This document shows positions 1-8,720 of a stretch of DNA of 64,000 nucleotides, in pieces. The position numbers and the translations under genes are program-made. Source of the DNA: Nioella ostreopsis (GTDB lineage Bacteria; Pseudomonadota; Alphaproteobacteria; Rhodobacterales; Rhodobacteraceae); assembly GCF_004000255.1 (NCBI RefSeq), contig NZ_RCIQ01000022.1, positions 1-64,000 of the forward strand, given 5' to 3'. Positions within the stretch are counted from its first letter, which is position 1. The number at the start of each line of letters is the position of its first letter. Below the pieces are notes generated by a model. The model did no database searches. It was not told where the DNA came from and saw only the letters and a list, made by a program, of their open reading frames with translations.

Positions 1-251
1 AGGTGCTTCCCTCGTAGGGATTTCCATTCGTCATGCTCGTGTGTCTCCGTATGAATGCAGCGATTGACTGATTCAGTTATACGGGTGGCATCGACAGGAA
101 TGCTGAGGGGATTGGTGGGAAATGGGGGTGGGGTCGAAGCGCTGACACGAGGATTTTCAATGCATAGCCTGCTATGAATAACTATAGGTTACGGATTTTT
201 GTCTAACTAATTGTCCAACTTTGTAAGTGCATGATATACAGGAATATGTGC

Positions 252-944
252 TCAAACTGATGCCTTCGAATCCGCGAGTCCATCTCGGTAGCATGGTTCG
301 CACGAACAGACATACGGGCGATTCAGACGCAGGAGAAGTTCGTAGAACTCGTCGCGAAAACCCCTGAACCCATCAAATGACCTGCTTTTTTCGACTCCGG
401 TCCATTTCAGAGTTCTACCCGCCCCTTGCGGTTCCGCCCTCTGCCCCCCTGAGTTCTTTGGAAAGAGGTCGGGGCGCCAACCGCTCAGACGAAAGACAAG
501 CAACCAGTTTGCTTGCTGGAATGCTGGAGATGCCCAGAATGCATTCAGGTCCCAAGGTTTCACCTCACCAAGCAGGTCCTCATAACTCGCGAACGGACGG
601 TCATTCACTGACATGATCGCGATTTGTGCGATCTCGAAGTTCAGAACGATGGCAGGGCGATTGGAGATTTTGAACTGAGATCCTTGAACCCTCAGTCCTT
701 CAGCGGTGTCCCTCAACTGCTTCTCGAAGAATGACACCGAACCGGGGTAATATCTGTTGATCCAAGTGCTGTGCCACGCGTTTCGACCGTATCCGAGATA
801 CAGCATGTTTGTATCAACTGCGCCTTGAGGTCGGTCGTAGTAGTTTCTGAACTTCCGTGGATCGACGAGCGTTAGCCCGCAGTGCTGCTTTTGCTCTGCG
901 ATCTTCTTTTCGTATTCCTCGACGAGTTTCCGATAGTCTTCCAC
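252..944 (-). CDS. Hypothetical protein downstream of hsdR
   Basis: A 230-aa soluble protein that I do not recognise. It begins with a charged, helix-prone stretch (Glu/Lys-rich residues 1-20), has no membrane segment or signal peptide, and ends with a small Cys cluster (CSCEPC, about residues 213-218) that could bind metal. The start is GTG at 944, with a GAGGAG-like ribosome site about a dozen bases upstream, which is a long spacing. It is the last gene on the same strand as the type I restriction operon, with a 56-base gap after hsdR, so it may be a cargo or defence-associated gene of the island. Function unknown. Confidence 0.6.
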   Translation of the reverse strand: MEDYRKLVEEYEKKIAEQKQHCGLTLVDPRKFRNYYDRPQGAVDTNMLYLGYGRNAWHSTWINRYYPGSVSFFEKQLRDTAEGLRVQGSQFKISNRPAIVLNFEIAQIAIMSVNDRPFASYEDLLGEVKPWDLNAFWASPAFQQANWLLVFRLSGWRPDLFPKNSGGQRAEPQGAGRTLKWTGVEKSRSFDGFRGFRDEFYELLLRLNRPYVCSCEPCYRDGLADSKASV

Positions 945-1000
945 GCTCGATCACATGCTCCTCATTATAACGCCGCTTTAAGCCCAGCGGCGCATTCACT

Positions 1001-3976
1001 TTATCCTTGACGCGCCTGCCTTTGCGCCCGTTTGAAGAAGTGCCGCGTTGCCTGCTCGCGCGCATCCTTGTCGGTCATGACGATGTTCCGCATCTCGTTG
1101 TCTTGCTGGAACATCTTCACCATGCCTTGGAAGAACGCCTGCGAGAACGCGTTGTAGACCACGTCTGCCGGGTTGTTCTTGACCATCTCGGTCATGTCTT
1201 CGTCCATGATATCGCGCGTCACCCGCTCGAAGCGCAGGAAGTCTTCGCGTGAGAACTGGGTGCCATGCCGCTCGTTGAACGAGTCGATGATCTCCGACAG
1301 CGATTTCTCTTCTTCTTCGGTGTAGGGGTTCGCACCGAACTCGGTGATTGGGTCGAGCGTTCGGGTCTCACCGGCGCTCAAGGATGCACTGCCCTCTTCA
1401 CCCTTCTGCAACTTGAACGCGGACAAGTTCAACATGTCGTCGGTAATGGTAATATCGGCAGGCACGTCGCGCGACGGCAGCAGACGCGACAACCATGACG
1501 TGTAGGCATAAAGTTTCTCCAACCACGCATCGTTGAGCGAGACCACCTGTGCCACGAAAGCGTAGAACCGTTGGAAACTCTTCAGGAGTTGCCGGAACTC
1601 TTCCTGTTGTGCCTCATCTTCATCCAGTTCGAAGCGATCCACCGCGAGACGGACGGTGCCTTCCAACTTGAGACGGTCTTGCGTCGTCAGATCGCCTTTG
1701 AAGAACTGATCAGCGAACCGTTCGACCTCGTCTATATGGATGTAGGTCGATGACGAGATGCGCTGTTCAAGATCGTAGATTTGGTTCAGATCGGTGCGTT
1801 CTTCGAGTGCCGTTGCCTCGAAGAAGGGAGAGAACGCCTCTTTTACTTCTTCCATCGTGTTCTGGAAGTCGAGGACGAAGGTTCGGGTCTTGCCGGGATG
1901 CGTCCGGTTCAACCGGGCAAGGGTCTGCACTGCCTGCAATCCGGCAAGTTTCTTGTCCACATACATCGCGACCAGTTTCGGTTGGTCGAACCCGGTCTGG
2001 TATTTTTCGGCAACGACGAGGATCTGGAACTCGTCGGTGTCGAACTTCTTCGGCAGTTCCGTCTCGGCGAACCCGTTTGCGGTCGCCTCGGTCCAGACAT
2101 CGCCATCGATGTTCAGATCACCCGAGAACGCGACCAACGCCTTGACCTCGGTGTATGCTTTTTGCGCGATGTATTCGTTCAGCCGCTGCCAGTAGCGCAG
2201 GGCGTGCTCGCGACTCTGGGTCACGATCATCGCCTTCGCCTGACCGCCCAGTTCCTTGGCAACATGACGACGGAAGTGTTCGACAATCACCTCGACCTTC
2301 TGATCGATGGCGGTCGGGTGTAGCGAGGCATAACGGGCGACCCGTGACTGTGCCTTGCGTCCTTTGAAGGCAGGATCGTCTTCTATGGTTTTTTCGAGTT
2401 GGTAGTATGCCTTGTAGGTCATGTAGTTCTGGAGCACATCCAGAATGAACCCTTCCTCAATCGCCTGGCGCATTGAATAGAGGTGGAACGGGTGCGGTTT
2501 GCCGTCTGATCCGATGTGACCGAAGCGTTCCAGCGTCACGTTGCGCGGTGTCGCGGTGAAGGCGAGGAACGAGATGTTCTTCTGCGGATCACGCGCCTTC
2601 TGAAACGCCAGAACCATGTCTTCGATGGTGTCGGAACTGGCGGCATCGCGGGTCAGCGCATCGCTCATCGCCTGCGCCGCTTTGCCGGACTGCGACGAAT
2701 GCGCCTCGTCGATGATCACGGCGAAGTTCTTGCCACCCTGACCCGAAATGGTTGCCAGATGCTCGGTGCCGAATTTCTGGATCGTCGTGATGATGATCCG
2801 CGCGCCTTTCAGGATCGCGTCTTTCAGATCGCGGGACGTGCCGTCGATCTTTCGCACCACGCCTTCGATCTGCGCAAACCCGCCTATGGTGTTCTGCAAT
2901 TGCCGGTCAAGCACCAAGCGGTCGGTCACGATGATCGCGGTGTCGAAGAGCGGTTGGTCGTCTTCGTCATGCAGATTGATGATCTGGTGGGCGGTCCAGG
3001 CGATGGTGTTCGACTTGCCCGACCCGGCACTGTGCTGGATCAGGTAGTTCTGTCCTGCGCCCTTGGAACGCGCGTCTGACAGCAGTTTGCGCACGGCGTC
3101 GAACTGCTGGAACCGGGGGAAGATCAGAACCTCTTTGCCGCCCGAGCGTTCGAGATGGATGAACCGCCCAATCAGGTCAAGCAGCACCTCGCGCGAGAAC
3201 ACTGCCTTCGCCTCGGGCAGATCCTTGTAGAGATAGGCGACACGGTTCTCGCCTGGCACATCGGGATTTCCGGCACCGCCGTCGCGCCCGCGATTGAAGG
3301 GCAGGAACCGCGTCTTGCCGTTCATCAGGCGCGTCGTCATCGACACGTTGTCCTGATCGACCGCGAAATGGACGATGGCACCGCGTTTGAAGGTCAACAG
3401 CGGTTCGCCGGCGGGGGAGCGGTCTTGCCGATACTGCTTTTCGGCGTGTTTGACGTTCTGCCCGGTCAGCAGGTTCTTCACTTCCAGTGTCGCGACGGGG
3501 ATGCCGTTGACGAAGGTCACCAGATCAATGGCGTTCTTGTTCTTCGCCGAATAGGTCACCTGCCGCATCACGGACAGGATGTTCGCTTCATACAGACGCG
3601 TCAGGTCCGGGTTCAGGTTCGACGCGGGTTTGAAGAAGCACAGCGCGAACCGGATGTTCGGCACCAGTTTGATGCCCTCGCGCAGCACGACATGGGTCGG
3701 GTTGTCTTTCAACGCCTTGTCGAGACGTTTCAGAACCTCTGCCTCTGCCTGCGCGCTGTAGTGATCTTCCAGCACCTGCCACGCGTCGGGTTGCGTCGTC
3801 TTGAGAAAGCGGAACAGCAACTCGGTGTCGAGGGCATGGGCAACGTCATAGTGGGACGCGCAGATGCGTTCGATGTATCCCTGATCGGCGGTCAGGCAGG
3901 CGACGATATGCGCCTCAAAGACCTTCTCTTGATGAATATCGGCGGTCGTGTGGGTGGTGGTCATGAATGCGTCCAT
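1001..3976 (-). CDS. hsdR: Type I restriction endonuclease subunit R (HsdR)
   Basis: The motor and nuclease subunit of a type I restriction-modification enzyme (991 aa, normal length). With HsdM and HsdS it translocates DNA from unmethylated sites and cuts at a distance. The N-terminal third carries the nuclease core with the LEVKN motif (about residues 172-176). The superfamily 2 helicase follows: Walker A SAGSGKS, DEAH box in IIDEAHSSQ, motif III AFTATPR, and later the AEKYQTGFD motif. The C-terminal part is helical and probably docks to HsdM/HsdS. ATG at 3976 directly abuts the stop of the DUF4160 gene (zero spacing), so translation is likely coupled. A second Met at codon 5 is an alternative start. 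The reading frame is intact. Confidence 0.96.
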   Translation of the reverse strand: MDAFMTTTHTTADIHQEKVFEAHIVACLTADQGYIERICASHYDVAHALDTELLFRFLKTTQPDAWQVLEDHYSAQAEAEVLKRLDKALKDNPTHVVLREGIKLVPNIRFALCFFKPASNLNPDLTRLYEANILSVMRQVTYSAKNKNAIDLVTFVNGIPVATLEVKNLLTGQNVKHAEKQYRQDRSPAGEPLLTFKRGAIVHFAVDQDNVSMTTRLMNGKTRFLPFNRGRDGGAGNPDVPGENRVAYLYKDLPEAKAVFSREVLLDLIGRFIHLERSGGKEVLIFPRFQQFDAVRKLLSDARSKGAGQNYLIQHSAGSGKSNTIAWTAHQIINLHDEDDQPLFDTAIIVTDRLVLDRQLQNTIGGFAQIEGVVRKIDGTSRDLKDAILKGARIIITTIQKFGTEHLATISGQGGKNFAVIIDEAHSSQSGKAAQAMSDALTRDAASSDTIEDMVLAFQKARDPQKNISFLAFTATPRNVTLERFGHIGSDGKPHPFHLYSMRQAIEEGFILDVLQNYMTYKAYYQLEKTIEDDPAFKGRKAQSRVARYASLHPTAIDQKVEVIVEHFRRHVAKELGGQAKAMIVTQSREHALRYWQRLNEYIAQKAYTEVKALVAFSGDLNIDGDVWTEATANGFAETELPKKFDTDEFQILVVAEKYQTGFDQPKLVAMYVDKKLAGLQAVQTLARLNRTHPGKTRTFVLDFQNTMEEVKEAFSPFFEATALEERTDLNQIYDLEQRISSSTYIHIDEVERFADQFFKGDLTTQDRLKLEGTVRLAVDRFELDEDEAQQEEFRQLLKSFQRFYAFVAQVVSLNDAWLEKLYAYTSWLSRLLPSRDVPADITITDDMLNLSAFKLQKGEEGSASLSAGETRTLDPITEFGANPYTEEEEKSLSEIIDSFNERHGTQFSREDFLRFERVTRDIMDEDMTEMVKNNPADVVYNAFSQAFFQGMVKMFQQDNEMRNIVMTDKDAREQATRHFFKRAQRQARQG

Positions 3977-4354
3977 TCAACTCTCTTGATACACGCCGAC
4001 AGGGCAATCCGTGGGGCGTCGCTCATTCCATGTGTCGATCAGTTTCTGCTTGTTCGACTTCCACCACTTGAGGATGTTGTTTTCGAAGCGAACAACCTCA
4101 CCGCTTCCGTTGATCCGCTGACAGTCGCTTATGCGATAGTTCGCCGTGGAACCCTGAAACTTGACGCGGAAATGCGGTGGTGGATGTTCGTTGGAGAATA
4201 TTTCGATCTTCAATCCGCCTAGGCGGTCGACTTGGACCTTTTTCAGTTCAACGTATTCACCTTGCTCGGTGAACTCGATGATCCGCCCAGATGCGAAACT
4301 CTTGGACAACTCGTCTTCGAGTTCCTCTGGCACATTGACCACATACTCCGTCAC
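3977..4354 (-). CDS. DUF4160-domain protein embedded in the R-M operon
   Basis: A 125-aa protein. Its central and C-terminal part (about residues 45-115) matches the DUF4160 signature, with the core NEHPPPHFRV followed by a short beta region and a Trp/Lys-rich helix (ILKWWKSNKQKLIDTW). DUF4160 proteins are small, of unknown biochemical role, and often sit beside DUF2442 genes in toxin-antitoxin-like pairs. No DUF2442 partner is visible here. Residues 1-44 form an acidic, apparently unrelated N-terminal extension. The gene overlaps the hsdS stop by 4 bases and ends exactly where hsdR begins, so it is co-translated with the restriction enzyme. A role as regulator, inhibitor or accessory of HsdR is inference from position only. 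Confidence 0.8.
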   Translation of the reverse strand: MTEYVVNVPEELEDELSKSFASGRIIEFTEQGEYVELKKVQVDRLGGLKIEIFSNEHPPPHFRVKFQGSTANYRISDCQRINGSGEVVRFENNILKWWKSNKQKLIDTWNERRPTDCPVGVYQES

Positions 4355-5640
4355 GCGCCCATCTCCTCTTGAATGGCGTCGAGGCGGCGGTCGGGGGTGC
4401 CGGATTTGGCGTAGGTCGTCACGTCGATCTGACCCGTGACAGCGGCGGTGATCAGGGCGGAGCGGTATTCTTTGAGGCGGTCGATGGAGGCGTTCACAGG
4501 TTCGACGACTGCCTTGAGTGCCGCCTCCGCCTTTTCGATTTTCGCACCGATCTCAGATGCTAGATCCGGCGGCGGCACGGCGATGCGATACCGATATAGA
4601 TCCTCGACCCTGAAAGACGCTTGCATATGGTCTGGTATAAGTTGCCGCTCCTTACGAAACAGGACGCGCATTTGGTAGAGGTAAAACTTCAGTGGAATCT
4701 GCTGTCGCGGAATGATGATCATGCAGTTCTGCGATAGAGAGAACTTTCCTTGCAAGTGACGCAGGTCCATCGCTTTCGCGCCGACAGTTGTTGCAAATAG
4801 AACGCCTGTTTCACCGAAGTCATAGTCGTAGGTGTCTATTCGCCCCATAACTCCTTCGTTCGCAGTTTGACCACTATAGACGGGGAACTCGCCTTCGTTC
4901 GCGCCGCAATATTCTTTGGTGTATTTTTGTGCGTCTTTGCCCTTCGCGGCGTAGAAGTGCCAACTTAGTTTTTCGATACTCCACGACTTTGGTATCGACC
5001 CCAACCAGTCGATACCGCTGTCGAACTTATCTTCTTGGGATCGTTCACCAGTGCTTAGTTGAGCGGCGGTCGCTTCGTATTTCTCCCCCAGCAACGCCAC
5101 CAACCGCCGCTTTTTCTCGATCAGCAGGTCTATTCTTGCGGTCTCACGGTCCAGAAAGTCGGCAATCTGTCGTTGGGTCGCGAGGTCGGGGAGTGGAATG
5201 CGGGTTTCAGAAAGTGGACCAAGGTTCAGTGCGCGAAAAGTTGCACCGCCGATGGATGCTTCCCATTGGGAATAGCAGTGATGACTGCGCAGGCACCAGA
5301 ATGCGAAACGTGCGTGCAGGTTACGTCCGGGTGCGACGCGTGCTGTTCCCTGCGTAAGGTTCGCGCCGTCAAGTTCTGCCGGAACCTCCATGACCTTGCC
5401 AAACGAGGGACCGATAGAGATGATAAGATCGCCCGTTTTCACTGCACTCCTACGATACTGTTGCGCGATCTCGGGACTGGTGTGTTTGATCGATCCAAAG
5501 TCTTTGACACCAGTTTCGTCCATCATGTCAGCAGGTCGGATGTAAGGAATGCCGCCTTCGAACTCGGGTCCCGCTTGCACGATGCCGTATGTGATCGGTC
5601 TCGCAGGATCGACTAGACGTTTGAGTTTGTCGAACCTCAC
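4351..5640 (-). CDS. hsdS: Type I restriction-modification specificity subunit (HsdS)
   Basis: The target-recognition subunit (429 aa, usual length) that directs both methylation and cleavage. Two target-recognition domains of unlike sequence lie at about residues 1-150 and 205-370. Each is followed by a conserved helical spacer: PLPDLATQRQIADFLDRE after the first, and the helix around ASEIGAKIEKAEAALK to the C-terminus after the second. The recognised DNA sequence cannot be read from the protein. It overlaps hsdM by 4 bases upstream and the DUF4160 gene by 4 bases downstream. The recognition domains have a slightly lower GC feel than neighbouring genes, as expected for exchangeable modules. 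Confidence 0.95.
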   Translation of the reverse strand: MRFDKLKRLVDPARPITYGIVQAGPEFEGGIPYIRPADMMDETGVKDFGSIKHTSPEIAQQYRRSAVKTGDLIISIGPSFGKVMEVPAELDGANLTQGTARVAPGRNLHARFAFWCLRSHHCYSQWEASIGGATFRALNLGPLSETRIPLPDLATQRQIADFLDRETARIDLLIEKKRRLVALLGEKYEATAAQLSTGERSQEDKFDSGIDWLGSIPKSWSIEKLSWHFYAAKGKDAQKYTKEYCGANEGEFPVYSGQTANEGVMGRIDTYDYDFGETGVLFATTVGAKAMDLRHLQGKFSLSQNCMIIIPRQQIPLKFYLYQMRVLFRKERQLIPDHMQASFRVEDLYRYRIAVPPPDLASEIGAKIEKAEAALKAVVEPVNASIDRLKEYRSALITAAVTGQIDVTTYAKSGTPDRRLDAIQEEMGA

Positions 5641-7658
5641 TCAACCACCTCCTGCAGCAGACCCGCGATCTCTGCTTCCAGCGCCTTCAACTCGGCGTCG
5701 ATCTCGTCGAGCGGTCTCGGCGGCACGTATTTGTAGAAGTAGCGGTTGAAGTTGATCTCATACCCGACACGCCCGACTCCGCCGTTTGCTGCGTCGGTGT
5801 AACTCTCATCCACCCAGGCATCGGGGACGAAGGGCAGAACCTCGCGCTGCACATAGGCGCGCCAATCCTCGGAAAGCGGCACCAGTTCGTGATCGCGCAG
5901 ATCGGTGTCGGGTTCGGGATTGCCCTTTTTGTCGGTGCAGACCTCGGCATCTTCATCACGTTCCGAGAGTGCAGACAGGATCGCCTTTTTGACTGGCGCA
6001 CCGATCTTGACGCCCGCGCGACGGAGGGCGGCGGAGAGCGCCTTGTCGAAGTCGTCACGGTCGATCCATCGCTCGTCTTTAGACAAGTGGTGGAGCAGCG
6101 CCACCATGACGCCTTCGCGCGCATCATCTTCGAGGCGCTGGAACGGTTTGGCGTCCCTCAACGCCTCAAGACCCTCCTTCGTCACGGCAAAGGCGAGTTT
6201 CAGCGGGCGCTCGACGCGGATTTCACGATATCCAAAGTCGGTCGTCGCGAAGAGTTTCGAGACATCCTCCCACCCCTCGTTGCCGTTCAGCATGTCGTGG
6301 TAGATGCGGGCAATCTCGTCACAGGCGGTCTCGGGGATTTCGCGGCGCTTGGACCCGAGCGACTTGCGCATCGATTTCCAGAACCTTTCTCCGCTGGCGT
6401 CGATCAGTTGCACCTTGCCGCGCCGGGCGGTGTCCTTCCGGTTGGTGAGCAACCAGACATAGGTCTGAATGCCAGTGTTGTAGAAGAGGTCGGTCGGCAG
6501 CGCGATGATCGCCTCGACCCAGTCGTTTTCAAGCATCCAGCGGCGGATCTCACTTTCGCCTGATCCAGCACCGCCGGTGAAGAGGGGCGACCCGTTCATA
6601 ACGATGCCGATCCGCGACCCTTGTTCGTCGTTGCGCATCTTGGAGATCATGTGCTGCAGGAATAGCAACTGCCCGTCCGAGATGCGGGGCAGACCCGCGC
6701 CGAACCGACCGGACATGCCCTGCTCCGCTGCCTCGTCCTTGATCGGGTCGGCGTATTTCTTCCAGTCCACACCGTAGGGCGGGTTCGACAGCATGTAGTG
6801 GAAGCGTTTGGTGGCGTGAGCGTCTTGGGTCAGTGTGTTGCCGAAGGCGATGTTCTCGGGGTTGTGCCCGGTCACGAGCATGTCGGACTTACAGATTGCG
6901 AAGGACTCGGGGTTCAGTTCCTGCCCGAAGAGTTCGACGCGGATGCGGTCGTTCAGCGCCTTCATCTCCATCTCTGCTATGGAGAGCATCCCGCCCGTGC
7001 CTGCGGCGGGGTCGTAGACCTGGCGAATGACGCCCGACCCGGTCAACGCGTCCTTGTCGTTGATCAGCAGGAGCGAGACGATCAGGCGGATGACCTCGCG
7101 CGGGGTGTAATGTTCTCCTGCCGTCTCGTTCGAGATTTCGGAGAAGCGGCGGATCAGGTCTTCGAACAGATACCCCATTTCGAGGTTCGAGATGGCGTTC
7201 GGGTGCAGGTCGATCTGGGTGAACTTGTCGAAGACCTGATAGAGCAGACCGGCATCGTTCAGGCGTTTGAGTTGGTCGGTGAACAGGAACTTGTCGAGGA
7301 AGATATCGCGGACGTTGCCCGAGAACTTGGTGATGTAGTCGATCAGGTTCTTGTGGATGTCCTTGGCGTCCTGCCCCTTGAGCGAGGCAAAGGTGAACCG
7401 GGACAGGTTGTAGATGCGGATATCTTGTCCGACGACGCCGGAGAGCAGGGTATCACGCGCATCATCGTCCATGTCGTCAGGGAGGTTGCCTGCCATGTCG
7501 AGAACGGCAGATTTGGTCTCTTCAAGGATGCAATCGAGACGACGCAGCACGACGAAGGGCAGGATGACCTTGCCATACTCGGATTGCTTGAAGTCGCCCC
7601 GCAGCAGTTCAGCGATGGACCAGACGAAAGACCCGAGTGATTTGATATCCGTGCTCAT
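5637..7658 (-). CDS. hsdM: Type I DNA methyltransferase subunit (HsdM)
   Basis: N6-adenine methyltransferase subunit of the type I enzyme (673 aa). The N-terminal helical HsdM domain (about residues 5-155) is followed by the AdoMet-binding motif DPAAGTGG and the catalytic NPPYG motif, which together identify an N6_Mtase. The roughly 180-residue C-terminal extension after the catalytic domain is charged and ends in a helix that probably contacts HsdS. It is the first gene of the hsdM-hsdS-DUF4160-hsdR operon. The promoter must lie in the 380-base region upstream. Intact motifs suggest an active methylase that protects the host chromosome. Confidence 0.96.
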   Translation of the reverse strand: MSTDIKSLGSFVWSIAELLRGDFKQSEYGKVILPFVVLRRLDCILEETKSAVLDMAGNLPDDMDDDARDTLLSGVVGQDIRIYNLSRFTFASLKGQDAKDIHKNLIDYITKFSGNVRDIFLDKFLFTDQLKRLNDAGLLYQVFDKFTQIDLHPNAISNLEMGYLFEDLIRRFSEISNETAGEHYTPREVIRLIVSLLLINDKDALTGSGVIRQVYDPAAGTGGMLSIAEMEMKALNDRIRVELFGQELNPESFAICKSDMLVTGHNPENIAFGNTLTQDAHATKRFHYMLSNPPYGVDWKKYADPIKDEAAEQGMSGRFGAGLPRISDGQLLFLQHMISKMRNDEQGSRIGIVMNGSPLFTGGAGSGESEIRRWMLENDWVEAIIALPTDLFYNTGIQTYVWLLTNRKDTARRGKVQLIDASGERFWKSMRKSLGSKRREIPETACDEIARIYHDMLNGNEGWEDVSKLFATTDFGYREIRVERPLKLAFAVTKEGLEALRDAKPFQRLEDDAREGVMVALLHHLSKDERWIDRDDFDKALSAALRRAGVKIGAPVKKAILSALSERDEDAEVCTDKKGNPEPDTDLRDHELVPLSEDWRAYVQREVLPFVPDAWVDESYTDAANGGVGRVGYEINFNRYFYKYVPPRPLDEIDAELKALEAEIAGLLQEVVE

Positions 7659-8039
7659 AAGAAACGCTACGCCCCAACTTATTTGTTATCCCGGAACGCT
7701 GTCACCTTATCCTCGCGCGCTCAACCCTTGAACCCTGAAGAAATTCACAACTACAACAGCTGTGTTACTCGTCAGAAATGGTGATGCTTAGTGATAGATC
7801 GAAATTCTTGAGAACAAGAAACGCTCCAAGCACATGCGGGACCATCCCTACGCTCAAAAAAACATTGAGCTAGCGCTGGTAGTTTCACTGAACTCCCGTA
7901 GGCACTTCCAGGTTGGCAATATGGCGAAAACACCCGCAAGAGGCAGCGTCTCTTTGAGATGGAATCAGAAATTTTGCGAATGGACTCGGATTTCAGGAGG
8001 TAGTGAGTGTGGAACCCGCCTCCCGAAATCCATTTCCGA
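7659..8039. other. Intergenic region upstream of hsdM
   Basis: 381 bases with no supportable gene. The plus-strand open frame through here is antisense to the AlpA-like gene and has no family features. The region should contain the hsd operon promoter. The small palindrome ACAGCTGT near 7757 is the only symmetric element I noticed, and it is too short to call an operator. Confidence 0.5.
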
Positions 8040-8285
8040 TCACTGGTCGGCAAGCGAGGGTGTGAGGCCGGTCGGTGCCCAGTCGAGATGGGTCGCAAGG
8101 CACGCGCGTCTCGTTTTTTCCCAGTCCTCAAGATCGCTGAGACGCCACCTGGTGGTTCCGGGGCCGAGTTTCACGGCTTTCGGAAAGTCTCCGTTGCGTT
8201 TCCACCGGTAGATCGAGTCAGTGGAAACCGAGAAGCGCTCGGCGACCTGGTCGACCGAGAGGAAGATATTGTCAGGATTCTGCAT
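8040..8285 (-). CDS. AlpA/excisionase-type helix-turn-helix protein
   Basis: An 81-aa DNA-binding protein. Residues 8-58 fit the AlpA/MerR-like HTH family: FLSVDQVAERFSVS, then SIYRWKRNGDFPKAVKLG, then TRWRLSDLEDWEKTR, where the TRWR segment forms the typical wing. AlpA-like proteins of P4-type islands act as excisionases or activate integrase genes. The C-terminal 20 residues are a divergent tail. An AAAGGGACAG ribosome site precedes ATG 8285. It lies between the hsd operon and the tRNA-Glu gene, a usual place for an island control gene, but no integrase is seen next to it. Confidence 0.85.
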   Translation of the reverse strand: MQNPDNIFLSVDQVAERFSVSTDSIYRWKRNGDFPKAVKLGPGTTRWRLSDLEDWEKTRRACLATHLDWAPTGLTPSLADQ

Positions 8286-8528
8286 GTCTGTCCCTTTATG
8301 GTTGCGGGTGTGTGGGACAGGCGATGTGGGGAGCGCTCAGCAGGGTTCAAGTCAATTGAGCGAATGTTCCTACAGAATCCTATTACCGCGCATTTTTGGG
8401 AACTTGCCGAAGCTGCAAAGGGCTGCAGGAGAACGTATCCAAGCGCAGAATTATTGGTGGGAAAGATGGCGGGTGGTGTTTGAGGCTCAATGCCACAGCA
8501 TTGATAATTAAGAGAAATTTTTGAAAAG

Positions 8529-8603
8529 TGGCAGCCCGTAGGGGAATCGAACCCCTCTTTCCAGGTTGAAAACCTGGCGTCCTAACCGATAGACGAACGG
8601 GCC
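8529..8603 (-). tRNA. tRNA-Glu (anticodon TTC)
   Basis: A complete cloverleaf reads on the minus strand. The acceptor stem is GGCCCGT paired with ACGGGCT (first pair G-T), with a G discriminator and an encoded CCA. The anticodon stem CCAGG/CCTGG encloses the loop TTTTCAA, giving anticodon TTC for glutamate. The T-arm is AGGGG-TTCGATT-CCCCT. Its 3' end faces the AlpA/R-M segment, the orientation expected for a tRNA used as an integration site. Confidence 0.97.
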
Positions 8604-8720
8604 ACTCTTGGGTGCCAGCGGGCGGTCGGGGCCGCGCCGTGTCTGGCGTGAGGCGGTGTTTATGAAATGCCCGGGACCCACGCAAGGGGAAAAAACATAC
8701 GTGCCGAAACTTTTTTCCGC

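Noticed and set aside
1-251. Left attachment repeat of tRNA-Glu
   Set aside because: I looked for the tRNA 3'-end sequence (CAGCCCGTAGGGG and its complement) and did not find it here.
8286-8528. Hidden integrase between alpA and tRNA-Glu
   Set aside because: Only about 240 bases with no tyrosine-recombinase motif on either strand.
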